Below are positions 54,952 through 63,840 of a stretch of DNA of 64,000 bases, one piece after another. Each line of letters begins with the position of its first letter. Position 1 is the stretch's first letter. The position numbers and the translations under genes are program-made. The notes under the pieces are model-generated. The model did not search any database, was not told the origin of the DNA, and saw only the letters and a program-made list of their open reading frames with translations. The stretch is from Bacteroidales bacterium. Its GTDB lineage: Bacteria > Bacteroidota > Bacteroidia > Bacteroidales > UBA932. Where the stretch lies: NCBI GenBank assembly GCA_024398105.1, contig JAKSJP010000001.1, positions 1 to 64,000 on the forward strand, read 5' to 3'.

Positions 54952-55983
54952 ATGTCCATAAGGGTTCTCTTGGTTTCGTTACTCTCTCTGTCCTGTACGG
55001 TCCTCGCCGCGCAGGAGACAGGTATCGGCGGAAGGACAAGAGAAGTCAGCGGGGCAAAGAGGCTTTTCATCGCTGCTGACAGCCTCCTCTACAGGTATCA
55101 GCACAGAGACACCTACGACCCTTTCTACATGGAAAGGAACCTCAACCGCTGGGCATTCTGCACTCGAAGCAATCTGAGCAACAATGTCCTGTACACAAGC
55201 GGACGCGAAGGAGACGACAGGTTCTACAGCCTCCTCAAGACCAACGAGAAATTCACCCAGAGCTTCACAGTCGGGTATCGCAGCCTCTATCTGTCAGTCG
55301 GCATAAGCCCCGGCATATTCTATGGCCGCGACAACGACGACATCGAGTTCTCCCTAGCCTCGAACGGCAACAGACTCGGCGGCGAGATTATGTACCAGAA
55401 CGCAGACGAATACAAGGGCAAGGCTATGCTTGGCGACCAGACCTTCGCCATTCCGGCAAGTGCCACGAACACCAAGACCGTCGACGGCAACGCCTACTAC
55501 GTACTGAATTACAGGAAGTTCTCGATTTCCGCCGCGACCAACCAGGGCTATACCCAGAAAAAGAGCGCCGGAAGCCTCATCTTCTCCGCCGCCATGAAGG
55601 TCGGCAGCTCGCATATCTCGGGCATCCAGGAGATCGGAAGTCCGGACATCGACCTCAGCTACGCCAGCTTCGCTCTCGGTGCGGGCTATGGCTACAATCT
55701 CGTCTTCAGGAACATGCTGATGGTCCATGGTTCCTTGCGCGCTTCACTGATTGTCTACAACGGCGGAGGTGTGATGAGCGGCGAAGAGAAGGCAAAGATT
55801 CCGATGAGTTTTCCGGATTTCATAATAAACGGTAATTTTGCAATCGTCTACCCCTTCCGTAACTACTTCACGGGACTGGCAGTTACACTGCGTGACGACA
55901 CTTGCGGAAACACAGACGACATGTTCATCGACAACTTCAGGTATAAGGCCAATGTCTTCTTCGGCGTCCGCTTCGGACAATGA
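54952..55983 (+). CDS. DUF4421 family outer-membrane beta-barrel protein
   Basis: A 343-residue protein of unknown function with signal peptide MSIRVLLVSLLSLSCTVLAAQ. After residue 60 it alternates polar and hydrophobic residues in strands with aromatic ends (FTVGYRSLYLSVGISPGIFYG; YYVLNYRKFSISAATNQGY), and ends in FFGVRFGQ. This fits an outer-membrane barrel. DUF4421 proteins are restricted to Bacteroidota as far as I know. It follows the amidase-like gene by 7 bases and belongs to the same envelope-related operon. Confidence 0.87.
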   Translation: MSIRVLLVSLLSLSCTVLAAQETGIGGRTREVSGAKRLFIAADSLLYRYQHRDTYDPFYMERNLNRWAFCTRSNLSNNVLYTSGREGDDRFYSLLKTNEKFTQSFTVGYRSLYLSVGISPGIFYGRDNDDIEFSLASNGNRLGGEIMYQNADEYKGKAMLGDQTFAIPASATNTKTVDGNAYYVLNYRKFSISAATNQGYTQKKSAGSLIFSAAMKVGSSHISGIQEIGSPDIDLSYASFALGAGYGYNLVFRNMLMVHGSLRASLIVYNGGGVMSGEEKAKIPMSFPDFIINGNFAIVYPFRNYFTGLAVTLRDDTCGNTDDMFIDNFRYKANVFFGVRFGQ

Positions 55984-56032
55984 CACAGGCCTCGACCATA
56001 ATAGAACGGATATTAACTAACTATTTAGAGAA

Positions 56033-58084
56033 ATGAAAAAGTTTATCATGTCAGCAGCAGCGATGGTGCTTGCGATGTCTGCTTTCGCACAGACATTCCA
56101 GAGCGCTTTCGACAAGGCCTACGATCCAGGTGCAAAGAAAGTCAAGGCCAATGCCTCACTTGTCTACAACGCCAACATTACACCTCTATGGAAAGACGCA
56201 CAGAGCTTCGTCTACAGGACGACTGATGCAGACGGTGCCAAGTACTATTCCGTAGACCTCACCGCCAAGTCCAAGACAGCTCTCACAGAGGCTCAGTACA
56301 ACGAAGCCACAAAGAATCCTGAGAATGGACAGCGCCCTTACAGATGGCGTGGTGGCGGTCCTTTCGTCTCTCCGGACGGAAAGCTCGAGGCTGTCATCAG
56401 AGACAACAATATCTGGATCCGCGAAGCCGGAAAGGAAGGAAGCGAGAAGCAGCTTACCATCGAGGGTACAGACCAGGACAGATACACAATGGCTTTCTGG
56501 TCTCCTGATTCAAAGAAGATAGCAGCTTACAAGAGCCAGGTCATCAAGGAACGTCAGATCCTTCTCCGCGACTCACGTCCAGCTGACCAGGTACAGCCTA
56601 AGTACAACTGGCTCGACTATGCAAAGCCAGGCGACGTCATGCCTCAGACCACCCCTGAACTCTACAATATTGAGAAGATGGCACGCGTCGACTTCGATAC
56701 ACGCCCATACTCGAACCAGTACGACCTCCGTCCTGGCCAGTGGTCACCTGACTCGAAGTACTTCACATTCGAGTATAACCAGCGCGGACATCAGCTCTAC
56801 CAGCTCGTAGGAGTTGACGGAGAGACCGGCGAGAACAGGATCATCGCAGAGGAGAAGACCGACACCTTCGTCTACTACAACGAGCTCTACCGCTACTACT
56901 TCAAGGACGGCAAGAGAGTCCTCTGGATGTCAGAGAGAGACGACTGGAGACATCTCTACATGGTTGATGCATATACTGGAAGCATGAAGCAGCTCACCAA
57001 GGGCGAATGGAACGTGCGCGAGATTCACTACGTCAACGAGGAAGAGGGCTACATCCTCATGAACGCCAACGCATACGGTACCAACAAGGGTGAGGACCCA
57101 TACAACAAGCACCTTCTCCGTCTTGACATGAACAGCGGAAAGATCGTCGACCTCACTCCTGAGAACGCCAACCACACAGTCACATTCAGCGCTGACCACA
57201 AGTATTTCATCGACAACTTCTCTCGTCCTGACATGCCATGGACAACCGTTGCCCGTTCTTCAGCAGACGGTTCAAAGGTGATGGACATCCAGAAGTGCGA
57301 CATCAGCAAGCTCCTTGCAGAAGGCTTCACGATGCCTGAGGTGTTCAGTGCAAAGGGCCGCGACGGCAAGACCGACATCTGGGGAACCATCTTCTATCCT
57401 TACAACTTCGACAAGAACAAGAAGTACCCTGTCATCGAGTACATCTATGCAGGTCCACATGACTCACACGTAGTCAAGGATTTCGCTGTCTACACAAGAA
57501 ACGCAATGCTCCAGGAGCTCGGATTCATCGTGGTGACGATCGACGGTATGGGTACCGACAACAGGTCGAAGACTTTCCAGGACGTGGCTTACAAGAACCT
57601 CAAAGACGCAGGTTTCCCTGACCGTATCCTCTGGATGCAGGCCGCCGCAAAGAAGCACAAGTATATGGATATCAGCAATGTAGGTATCTATGGATACTCT
57701 GCCGGCGGTCAGAATACCCTCTCTGGTCTTCTCTTCTTCCCTGAGTTCTACAAGGTCGGCGTCGCACTCTGCGGCTGCCACGACAACAGGATGGACAAGA
57801 TCTGGTGGAACGAGCAGTGGATGGGATGGCCTATCGACCAGTCTTACAGCGAGAATTCAAATGTCGACAATGCTTGGAGGCTCGAGGGCAAGCTTCTCCT
57901 TATCAACGGAGAGCTTGATGACAATGTCGACCCAGCTTCTACACTCCAGGTCGTTGCCGAGCTTGTGAAGCATGACAAGTACTTCGAGCAGATGTATCTT
58001 CCTGGACATACCCACAACCTCGGAAGCGACTACATCAGCAAGCGTATCTTCGAGTTCTTCTGGAAGAATATCATGGCTGAATAA
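56033..58084 (+). CDS. Prolyl oligopeptidase family S9 peptidase, DPP IV type
   Basis: A 683-residue exported serine peptidase that removes dipeptides, typically X-Pro, from peptides. Signal: [20 protein letters not shown]. An N-terminal beta-propeller (DPP4_N) occupies about 85-420. The alpha/beta-hydrolase domain follows, with catalytic Ser in YGYSAGGQ, Asp in GELDDNVD and His in PGHTHN. The nucleophile elbow is GYSAG rather than the common GWSYG. It lies 49 bases after the DUF4421 gene. I see no promoter between them, so it may be the last gene of that unit. Confidence 0.93.
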   Translation: MKKFIMSAAAMVLAMSAFAQTFQSAFDKAYDPGAKKVKANASLVYNANITPLWKDAQSFVYRTTDADGAKYYSVDLTAKSKTALTEAQYNEATKNPENGQRPYRWRGGGPFVSPDGKLEAVIRDNNIWIREAGKEGSEKQLTIEGTDQDRYTMAFWSPDSKKIAAYKSQVIKERQILLRDSRPADQVQPKYNWLDYAKPGDVMPQTTPELYNIEKMARVDFDTRPYSNQYDLRPGQWSPDSKYFTFEYNQRGHQLYQLVGVDGETGENRIIAEEKTDTFVYYNELYRYYFKDGKRVLWMSERDDWRHLYMVDAYTGSMKQLTKGEWNVREIHYVNEEEGYILMNANAYGTNKGEDPYNKHLLRLDMNSGKIVDLTPENANHTVTFSADHKYFIDNFSRPDMPWTTVARSSADGSKVMDIQKCDISKLLAEGFTMPEVFSAKGRDGKTDIWGTIFYPYNFDKNKKYPVIEYIYAGPHDSHVVKDFAVYTRNAMLQELGFIVVTIDGMGTDNRSKTFQDVAYKNLKDAGFPDRILWMQAAAKKHKYMDISNVGIYGYSAGGQNTLSGLLFFPEFYKVGVALCGCHDNRMDKIWWNEQWMGWPIDQSYSENSNVDNAWRLEGKLLLINGELDDNVDPASTLQVVAELVKHDKYFEQMYLPGHTHNLGSDYISKRIFEFFWKNIMAE

Positions 58085-58149
58085 CAAGACCTCATTCATG
58101 AAGAGGGCGGAGTCGACACGGGAGATCATACAAAGGATCCATACGCGGA

Positions 58150-60324
58150 CTAGCCAATCAATGGAAAGAGCACTGTACTCAGCCATGCGATAAGGTATGC
58201 GATTCCTGTCGTATAGAGTGCCGTGAAGAAGGCCATCGATTTCTTTCCGCTTTCAGCTCCGATCGCTGTCACCGTAGCTATGCATGGGAAGTACAGAAGC
58301 GCGAATATCATGTAGGCGAGCGCAGTCATCGGTGTATATTCCTGTCTGAGGGCCTGTGACAGTCTGGTTCCTCCTGATTCTCCGGCCGTTTCCGCTTCGG
58401 CATCCTCGTCGGGGCAGTCATACAGCACGCCAAGCGAGCTGACCATCAGTTCCTTTGCTCCAGTGCCGGCAAGGATGCCCACATTCATTCTCCAGTCGAA
58501 TCCGAGCGGCGCGAATACAGGCTCCATAGCCTTACCGATCTTTCCCAGATATGACTGCTCCTGCTGCTCGGATCTGCTCATGGCTCCGTTCCCTACAGGG
58601 AAATATCCCAGGGCCCATATCACGATGCTCGCAATCAGGATCACGCTGCTCATCTTGTGCAGGTACTGGCGTCCCTTTTCCCAAGTGTGGCGGAATACGC
58701 TTACCGCATACGGTATGCGGTATGGAGGTACTTCCATCACGAAGGACTCCGCCACATTCCTGCGGTACAGCTTGCCCATTATCCATGCCATGAGCAGCGC
58801 CACGGCGATGCCTCCGAAGTACAGGAGGGTCATGACGAGGGCCGCATAGTCAGGGAAGAAGGCTCCGCAGAATACCACATAGACCGGAAGCCTGGCCGAG
58901 CATGACATGAACGGAACGGTTAGCATCGTTATTATCCTTGTCTTGCGGTTGTCGATCGTGCGTGTCGCCATGACTGCAGGAACATTGCAACCAAAGCCCA
59001 TGAGCATGGGTATGAATGACTTGCCGTGCAGGCCAAGGCGCTCGAAGAGGGGATCTGCCATCATCGCCGCCCTCACCAGATACCCCGAATCCTCGAGCAG
59101 GGAAATGCAGAGATACAGTATGAGGATGTTCGGGAGGAACACGATCACGCTGCCTACACCTCCCAGTATTCCGTCCACAAGGACGTCCCGCAGAATCCCT
59201 TCCGGCATGGTACCGGAGAGGAAATCCCCGAGAAGGCCGACACCGGCGTCTATCCAGTCCATCGGGTATGCGCCCAGCGTGAATGTCAGGTAGAAAGTCG
59301 CGGCCATCACCAGGATGAATGTCAGGTAAGCCAGGGGACCATGGGCCGTGAAGCTGTCCATGAAGGCTGTAGCCCTGTCTACCTTCCCGCTTTTCGAATA
59401 GATGCCCCTGAGGACACTCTTCGGCGTTATCTTTTCCTCGCGCGGCTCTGTTTCTTCTCCCGCCAGGCTGACGGCAGTCCTCAAGGCCTGCATCACCCCT
59501 TCGCCATGTCTTGCAACAGAAGTCATGCAAGGAACACCAAGCCTGCCCTGAAGGGATTCAAGGTCTATGGTACCTCCGCTCCTGCTGAATTCATCAAACA
59601 TGTTGAGGACGCATATCATTGGCTTTCCAAGTTTCAGAAGCTGGCATGTAAGCATGAGGCTTCTCTCGAGGTTGCCGGAATCGATGACATTGACGATGAC
59701 GTCTATTGTTCCCTCGGTGAGTTCATGGAGGACATATGCCTCGTCAGGGCTTGTGGACTGGAGGGAGTATGTGCCCGGAAGGTCCACAAGGGATATGCCC
59801 CTGCCGTCCAGGTTCATGTGCCCGATTGTCCTGCTTACCGTCACGCCGGCATAGTTTCCGGTGTGCTCATGACCGCCGGACGCGGCATTGAAGAATGCGG
59901 TCTTGCCGCAATTCGGATTGCCGACAAGAGCTATCGTGAGATCGCCTTCAGCAATGGTTCCGCTATGATGCCCCGTGCAGGACGGGCAGGACGAATCGCA
60001 ACATGATGCGCATCCGCATCCCTTTGTGTTTCGTGAGGGAATGAATTCGATGCATGAGTTACCTTCCTTCTGATATTCGGTGCTGTCCGATGTTTCCGGA
60101 CATTCTGATGATACGCTGATGCATGCGGCTTCCCTGCGTCTCAGGGAGACTGACTGGCCCATAATCCTGAATACGACCGGACTTCCGAGAGGTGTCGAAT
60201 AGATGCATTCGGCCTCTTCCCCCGGGAGAACGCCCAGGTCATACATCCTGTTCTTCAGCGCGGTCGGGGCCTCGATCGATGTGATGTATGCTTTTTCTCC
60301 GTTTTTGAGTTCTGACAGCAGCAT
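58150..60324 (-). CDS. feoB: FeoA-FeoB fusion ferrous iron transporter with Cys-rich linker
   Basis: Imports Fe2+ across the inner membrane. The 724-residue protein begins with a FeoA SH3-like domain (1-72; NRMYDLGVLPGEEAE, MGQSVSLRRREA). A linker holds six cysteines between residues 103 and 116 (CGCASCCDSSCPSC) followed by HH. The G domain has GNPNCGKTA (135-143), DLPGTYSL and NMFD. The Gate-type membrane region follows (ILYLCISLLEDSGYLVRAAMM; GFGCNVPAVMATRTI). FeoAB fusions are common in Bacteroidota; the dense Cys-His linker is the odd part. It is divergent from the hemerythrin-LuxR gene. Confidence 0.95.
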   Translation of the reverse strand: MLLSELKNGEKAYITSIEAPTALKNRMYDLGVLPGEEAECIYSTPLGSPVVFRIMGQSVSLRRREAACISVSSECPETSDSTEYQKEGNSCIEFIPSRNTKGCGCASCCDSSCPSCTGHHSGTIAEGDLTIALVGNPNCGKTAFFNAASGGHEHTGNYAGVTVSRTIGHMNLDGRGISLVDLPGTYSLQSTSPDEAYVLHELTEGTIDVIVNVIDSGNLERSLMLTCQLLKLGKPMICVLNMFDEFSRSGGTIDLESLQGRLGVPCMTSVARHGEGVMQALRTAVSLAGEETEPREEKITPKSVLRGIYSKSGKVDRATAFMDSFTAHGPLAYLTFILVMAATFYLTFTLGAYPMDWIDAGVGLLGDFLSGTMPEGILRDVLVDGILGGVGSVIVFLPNILILYLCISLLEDSGYLVRAAMMADPLFERLGLHGKSFIPMLMGFGCNVPAVMATRTIDNRKTRIITMLTVPFMSCSARLPVYVVFCGAFFPDYAALVMTLLYFGGIAVALLMAWIMGKLYRRNVAESFVMEVPPYRIPYAVSVFRHTWEKGRQYLHKMSSVILIASIVIWALGYFPVGNGAMSRSEQQEQSYLGKIGKAMEPVFAPLGFDWRMNVGILAGTGAKELMVSSLGVLYDCPDEDAEAETAGESGGTRLSQALRQEYTPMTALAYMIFALLYFPCIATVTAIGAESGKKSMAFFTALYTTGIAYLIAWLSTVLFPLIG

Positions 60325-60344
60325 GGTTGTTTATTGAGATCATA

Positions 60345-60352
60345 CAAAGTTG
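60345..60352 (-). promoter_or_regulatory. Probable -7 element of feoAB
   Basis: CAACTTTG on the minus strand, one mismatch from TAnnTTTG. ATTG lies 20 bases upstream. The spacer holds the GC-rich sequence ACCGGCCTGGCC, which could bind a regulator, though no known Fur-like box is evident. Confidence 0.4.
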
Positions 60353-60455
60353 GCCAGGCCGGTCTTGCCGTACAATACGCAGAAATTGGGGTTGAAAAAT
60401 GAGAAACCTGACACGATACCCAATAATGATTAGGGCAGAATTATTAAATATGATG

Positions 60456-60463
60456 TATGTTTG
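60456..60463 (+). promoter_or_regulatory. -7 element of the hemerythrin-LuxR gene
   Basis: TATGTTTG matches TAnnTTTG 24 bases before the ATG. The -33 region is poor, as might be expected for an activated promoter. Confidence 0.45.
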
Positions 60464-60486
60464 CAACCAGATGAAGATTGAACGAT

Positions 60487-61443
60487 ATGAAGAGAGTCAA
60501 GTTATACGAGGCAGATGATAAGATGATTGATCTTATCAGTGACAATTACAGCATACTTCAGGGACTGAGCGCTTTTGGCATCCGTCTGGGATTCGGAGAC
60601 AAGACCGTCCAGGAGGTATGCGGTGAACAACACGTCGACTGCTATACCTTCCTTGTTGTAGTGAACTATCTTATCAATGGATACACTCCGAAGGATTCCG
60701 ATGACAGGATTTCGGTAGAGACGCTCCTTAAATACATCCATGCATCCCATCTGTATTGCCTCGAGTTCCAGCTTCCATCAATCCGACATAAGCTTGAATC
60801 CACTCTTGACATGGACGAAGGGCTTGCTGTCCTTATCCTGCGCCTCTATGATGAGTACGCCCGTGAGATCAAGCTTCATATGAAATATGAGGAGAAGACC
60901 CTTTTCCCTTATGTCGAGTCACTTCTCAGAGGTGAGCAGAAGCCTAATTACAATGTGGATGTGTTCTCGAAGCACCATGGGGATGTCGTCAGCAAGTTCC
61001 AGGAACTTAAGAACATCATAATCAAGTACCTTCCTCAGGATGGACTTGCCAACAACCAGCTGACCACCACTCTCTACGATATCTACAACAATGAGGAATG
61101 GCTGACGAACCACAGCAACGTGGAGGATATCCTCTTCGTTCCTGCCGTCCGCAGCCTCGAAAAGAAGGTGAAATCTGATGATGTATCAGCTAAGCTCTCC
61201 GGCATGATCAACAATCCGGAAGTCACGGAGACATTGTCGGACAGAGAAAAGGAAATCATTGTCTGCCTGGTGCAGGGAATGTCGAACAAGGAGATCGCCA
61301 GCCATCTGTTCATCTCGGTCAATACGGTCATCACCCACAGGCGCAACATCGTCCGCAAGCTCCAGATCCACTCACTTGCGGGACTTACGATCTATGCCAT
61401 CGTCAACAATCTGATCGACAGGAAATTCCTGTCAGAGATGTAG
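60487..61443 (+). CDS. Hemerythrin-domain (RIC-like) LuxR-type transcriptional regulator
   Basis: A 318-residue predicted transcription factor. Residues 15-70 resemble the ScdA_N domain of RIC/YtfE iron-sulfur repair proteins (YSILQGLSAFGI...TVQEVC), but the family's Cys-Cys is replaced by LGFGD. Residues about 80-225 are a hemerythrin-like bundle with all expected di-iron ligands: His88 (HASHLY), His131 and Glu135 (HMKYEE), His164 (KHHGD), His209 and Glu213 (HSNVED). Residues about 245-315 are a LuxR helix-turn-helix (LSDREKEIIVCLVQGMSNKEIASHLF). It likely senses O2, NO or iron through the di-iron site and controls transcription. A TTG three codons earlier is also open. Confidence 0.9.
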   Translation: MKRVKLYEADDKMIDLISDNYSILQGLSAFGIRLGFGDKTVQEVCGEQHVDCYTFLVVVNYLINGYTPKDSDDRISVETLLKYIHASHLYCLEFQLPSIRHKLESTLDMDEGLAVLILRLYDEYAREIKLHMKYEEKTLFPYVESLLRGEQKPNYNVDVFSKHHGDVVSKFQELKNIIIKYLPQDGLANNQLTTTLYDIYNNEEWLTNHSNVEDILFVPAVRSLEKKVKSDDVSAKLSGMINNPEVTETLSDREKEIIVCLVQGMSNKEIASHLFISVNTVITHRRNIVRKLQIHSLAGLTIYAIVNNLIDRKFLSEM

Positions 61444-61490
61444 GACTCTACTCCGTGTACGGGTTGTCTGATGGAATTGTCCTGGTTTTG

Positions 61491-61521
61491 TTTGGAATAA
61501 ACAAAAATTCTTGTAGATTTG
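61491..61521 (+). promoter_or_regulatory. Consensus promoter of the his operon
   Basis: TTTG (61491-61494), 19 bases, TAGATTTG (61514-61521): an exact match. Transcription should begin near 61525, so the leader before hisG is about 174 bases. Confidence 0.87.
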
Positions 61522-61556
61522 TAGAGTTGACCAGATTTAGGGCAAACGACATACAA

Positions 61557-61598
61557 ATGACAATGATTCACTCACATAAGCATCATCACCAGATCTAA
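61557..61598 (+). CDS. hisL: His operon leader peptide, five His codons
   Basis: A 13-residue reading frame, MTMIHSHKHHHQI, with five histidines among residues 5-11. Such a density of His codons right after a promoter and just before an intrinsic terminator and hisG is the classic layout of ribosome-mediated attenuation. The stop codon is in the loop of a hairpin (61588-61607). The second ATG (codon 3) is an alternative start that keeps all His codons. Translation is inferred. Confidence 0.85.
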   Translation: MTMIHSHKHHHQI

Positions 61599-61654
61599 AG
61601 ATATGGTAAGTTGTTGTGTGCTTAATAGAGTATGAAGATACATGAGGCTTACCG
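61588..61654 (+). promoter_or_regulatory. His attenuator: alternative pause and antiterminator helices
   Basis: Pause helix: ACCAGATC (61588-61595) pairs with GATATGGT (61600-61607), with one mismatch and loop TAAA. Antiterminator: TGGTAAGTT (61604-61612) pairs with GGCTTACCG (61646-61654), including three G-T pairs. Both use TGGT at 61604-61607, and the antiterminator uses the left arm of the terminator, so the helices exclude one another. A ribosome stalled on the His codons would block the pause helix and favour the antiterminator. Confidence 0.8.
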
Positions 61655-61674
61655 AGTACGGTAGGCCTTTTTTT
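61645..61674 (+). terminator. His operon attenuator terminator
   Basis: AGGCTTACCG (61645-61654) and CGGTAGGCCT (61659-61668) form a 10-bp stem with one T-G pair and loop AGTA, followed by six more T. It lies 25 bases before hisG. Confidence 0.9.
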
Positions 61675-61698
61675 ATGAAATAAACGGACAGAAAACAT

Positions 61699-62550
61699 AT
61701 GTTAAGGATTGCAATTCAATCGAAGGGCAGACTCAATGAAGAGAGTACTGCGATGCTTCAGGAAATCGGAATCAGTGTAGACGATTCCAAGAGAAAGTTC
61801 CTTTCAAAGGTCAAGAACTTCCCTCTCGAAGTTCTCTATATGAGGGATGACGACATCCCTGGAATCGTTGCCAACGGCACAGCAGGCCTCGGCATCGTAG
61901 GCCTCAATGAGGTAGCTGAGAAGGGCTTCGACGTAAAGATTGTCAAGAAGCTCGGATTCGGCGGATGCCGCATCTCACTTGCAATTCCAAAGGCTGTGGA
62001 CTACCAGGGTCCTCAGTGGTTCAACGGAAAGAGGATCGCAACCTCATATCCTGAAATCCTCAAGGGATATCTCAAGGAGAACAACATCGAGGCGAAGATA
62101 GAGGTGATCACCGGCTCAGTGGAGATCGCTCCTGCAGCAGGCATCGCAGATGCCATCTTCGACATCGTCTCTTCAGGCGGCACCCTCGTATCCAACGGTC
62201 TCGTAGAGGTCGAGAAGGTATTCTTCTCCGAGGCAGTCCTCATCGCGAACAACGACATCACCGAGGAGGACCAGGCTATCCTTGACGAGATGCTTTTCAG
62301 AATCGACTCAGCCATCTTCAGCAGGGACAAGAAATATATCCTCATGAACCTTCCTGCAGCGTCGGTTGAAGAAGCCACAAGAATCCTTCCTTCAATGCGA
62401 AGCCCTACAGTCATGCCGCTCGCGGCAGAGGGCTGGTGCGCAATGCATTCGGTAGTCGAGGAGGCATCCCTCTGGGAGAAGATCGCACAGCTCAAAGCAA
62501 TCGGTGCCGAGGGCATCCTCGTGCTCAACATCGACAAGATCATTCCGTAA
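61699..62550 (+). CDS. hisG: ATP phosphoribosyltransferase, long form
   Basis: Catalyses the first step of histidine synthesis, joining ATP and PRPP. The 283-residue length includes the C-terminal ACT-like regulatory domain (from about 210), so this is the hexameric, feedback-inhibited long form that does not need HisZ. Landmarks are LRIAIQSKGRLNEES at the start, the PRPP-binding DAIFDIVSSGGTL (about 150-162), and AVKAIGAEGILV-like end (LKAIGAEGILVLNIDKIIP). It is the first structural gene of hisG-hisD-hisC, the usual Bacteroidales order. Expression is predicted to be under the leader attenuator. Confidence 0.97.
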   Translation: MLRIAIQSKGRLNEESTAMLQEIGISVDDSKRKFLSKVKNFPLEVLYMRDDDIPGIVANGTAGLGIVGLNEVAEKGFDVKIVKKLGFGGCRISLAIPKAVDYQGPQWFNGKRIATSYPEILKGYLKENNIEAKIEVITGSVEIAPAAGIADAIFDIVSSGGTLVSNGLVEVEKVFFSEAVLIANNDITEEDQAILDEMLFRIDSAIFSRDKKYILMNLPAASVEEATRILPSMRSPTVMPLAAEGWCAMHSVVEEASLWEKIAQLKAIGAEGILVLNIDKIIP

Positions 62551-62563
62551 AGAACCAGACACC

Positions 62564-63838
62564 ATGGAAACATACATCAACCCCGGCAGGGAAATCTGGG
62601 ATGAGCTCAGCAAGCGTCCTTCAAGCAAGAACCCCGTAGTCGAGGAAAGAGTCAAAGCAATCATCGAGAGAGTGCGTACTGACGGCGACACAGCCCTCAG
62701 GCAGCTTTCACTCGAAATCGACAAGAGAGAGCTCGTTGACATCGAGGTCAGCGCAGCTGAGATCGAGGAGGCAAAGGCCAAGGTAAGCGCTGAGGTCAAA
62801 GAGGCAATCGCTGCCGCCGCAAATAACATCAAGGCCTTCCATCAGGCACAGATGCCACGCACGATCGAGGTCGAGACAGCTCCTGGCGTACGATGCATCC
62901 AGAAGCCGGTAGCGATACCAAGGGTCGGTCTCTACATCCCTGGAGGCACCGCTCCCCTCTTCTCTACAGTCCTCATGCTCGCTATTCCTGCCTCACTTGC
63001 AGGATGCAGCCAGATAGTACTCTGCACCCCTACAGGCAAGGACGGAAAGGTATCGGCCGAGGTCCTCTATGCAGCATCTTACTGCGGCGTACAGCGCATC
63101 TTCAAGATAGGCGGAGCCCAGGCTATCGCCGCAATGGCCCATGGTACCCTGACCGTTCCGAAAGTCGACAAGATCTTCGGTCCAGGCAACCAGTATGTGA
63201 CGACAGCCAAGCAGCTGCTGGCCAGCAGCACCGTCGCCATCGACATGCCGGCAGGTCCTTCCGAAGTCATGGTGATCTCAGATGCAAGTTCAGATCCTGA
63301 GTTCGTCGCAGCAGACCTCCTTTCACAGGCAGAGCATGGCGTCGACAGCCAGGTAATGCTCGTCTGCGACAACGAGGAGTTCGCAGGAAGAGTATCCGAG
63401 GCGGTGGTACGCCAGACCGAGGAACTCAGCCGTGCAGACCTCGCGAAGCAGGCGCTCGAGAAGAGCCGTTTCGTAGTATTCACCCAGGAGCAGGACATCG
63501 TGGACTTCGCCAACGTCTACGCACCTGAGCATCTCATCATCTCTACTGACGACCCTTGGGCCATCACAGAGAAGATCACATCTTCAGGCAGCGTCTTCGT
63601 AGGAAAATATACTCCTGAGAGTGCCGGAGACTATGCTTCAGGAACCAACCATACACTCCCTACCTGCGCATGGGCAAGGTCATTCAGCGGTGTGAACATG
63701 GACAGCTTCATCAGGAAGATGACCATCCAGGAGATCAGCAAGGAAGGTCTCTACGGACTTGGAGGCACCATCGTGGCGATGGCAGAGGCAGAGGGTCTCC
63801 AGGCACACGCAAATGCAGTTAAAGTAAGAATCAAGTAA
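62564..63838 (+). CDS. hisD: Histidinol dehydrogenase
   Basis: Carries out the last two oxidations, L-histidinol to L-histidine, with NAD+ and zinc. The 424-residue protein has [25 protein letters not shown] NAD region (about 105-125), the signature [13 protein letters not shown] within DMPAGPSEV, and the zinc/catalytic AEHG ([10 protein letters not shown]) and later NHTLPT. The frame is open for 20 codons further upstream inside hisG, but METYINPG at the ATG is the homologous start, 13 bases after hisG. It is followed by hisC two bases later. Confidence 0.97.
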   Translation: METYINPGREIWDELSKRPSSKNPVVEERVKAIIERVRTDGDTALRQLSLEIDKRELVDIEVSAAEIEEAKAKVSAEVKEAIAAAANNIKAFHQAQMPRTIEVETAPGVRCIQKPVAIPRVGLYIPGGTAPLFSTVLMLAIPASLAGCSQIVLCTPTGKDGKVSAEVLYAASYCGVQRIFKIGGAQAIAAMAHGTLTVPKVDKIFGPGNQYVTTAKQLLASSTVAIDMPAGPSEVMVISDASSDPEFVAADLLSQAEHGVDSQVMLVCDNEEFAGRVSEAVVRQTEELSRADLAKQALEKSRFVVFTQEQDIVDFANVYAPEHLIISTDDPWAITEKITSSGSVFVGKYTPESAGDYASGTNHTLPTCAWARSFSGVNMDSFIRKMTIQEISKEGLYGLGGTIVAMAEAEGLQAHANAVKVRIK

Positions 63839-63840
63839 CC

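Noticed and set aside
58085..58149. Possible terminator CCTC...GAGG between the DPP IV gene and feoB
   Set aside because: A 4-bp stem with a 9-base loop and no T-run is too weak to call.
59026..60006. A 326-codon open frame on the plus strand
   Set aside because: Antisense to feoB, whose G motifs and membrane helices are clear; no family resemblance.
60429..61544. Shared TTAGGGCA at 60430-60437 (upstream of the hemerythrin-LuxR gene) and 61537-61544 (his leader)
   Set aside because: Two eight-base matches are expected by chance in AT-rich spacers, they are not palindromic, and they sit at different places relative to the promoters. A motif search across the genome would be needed.
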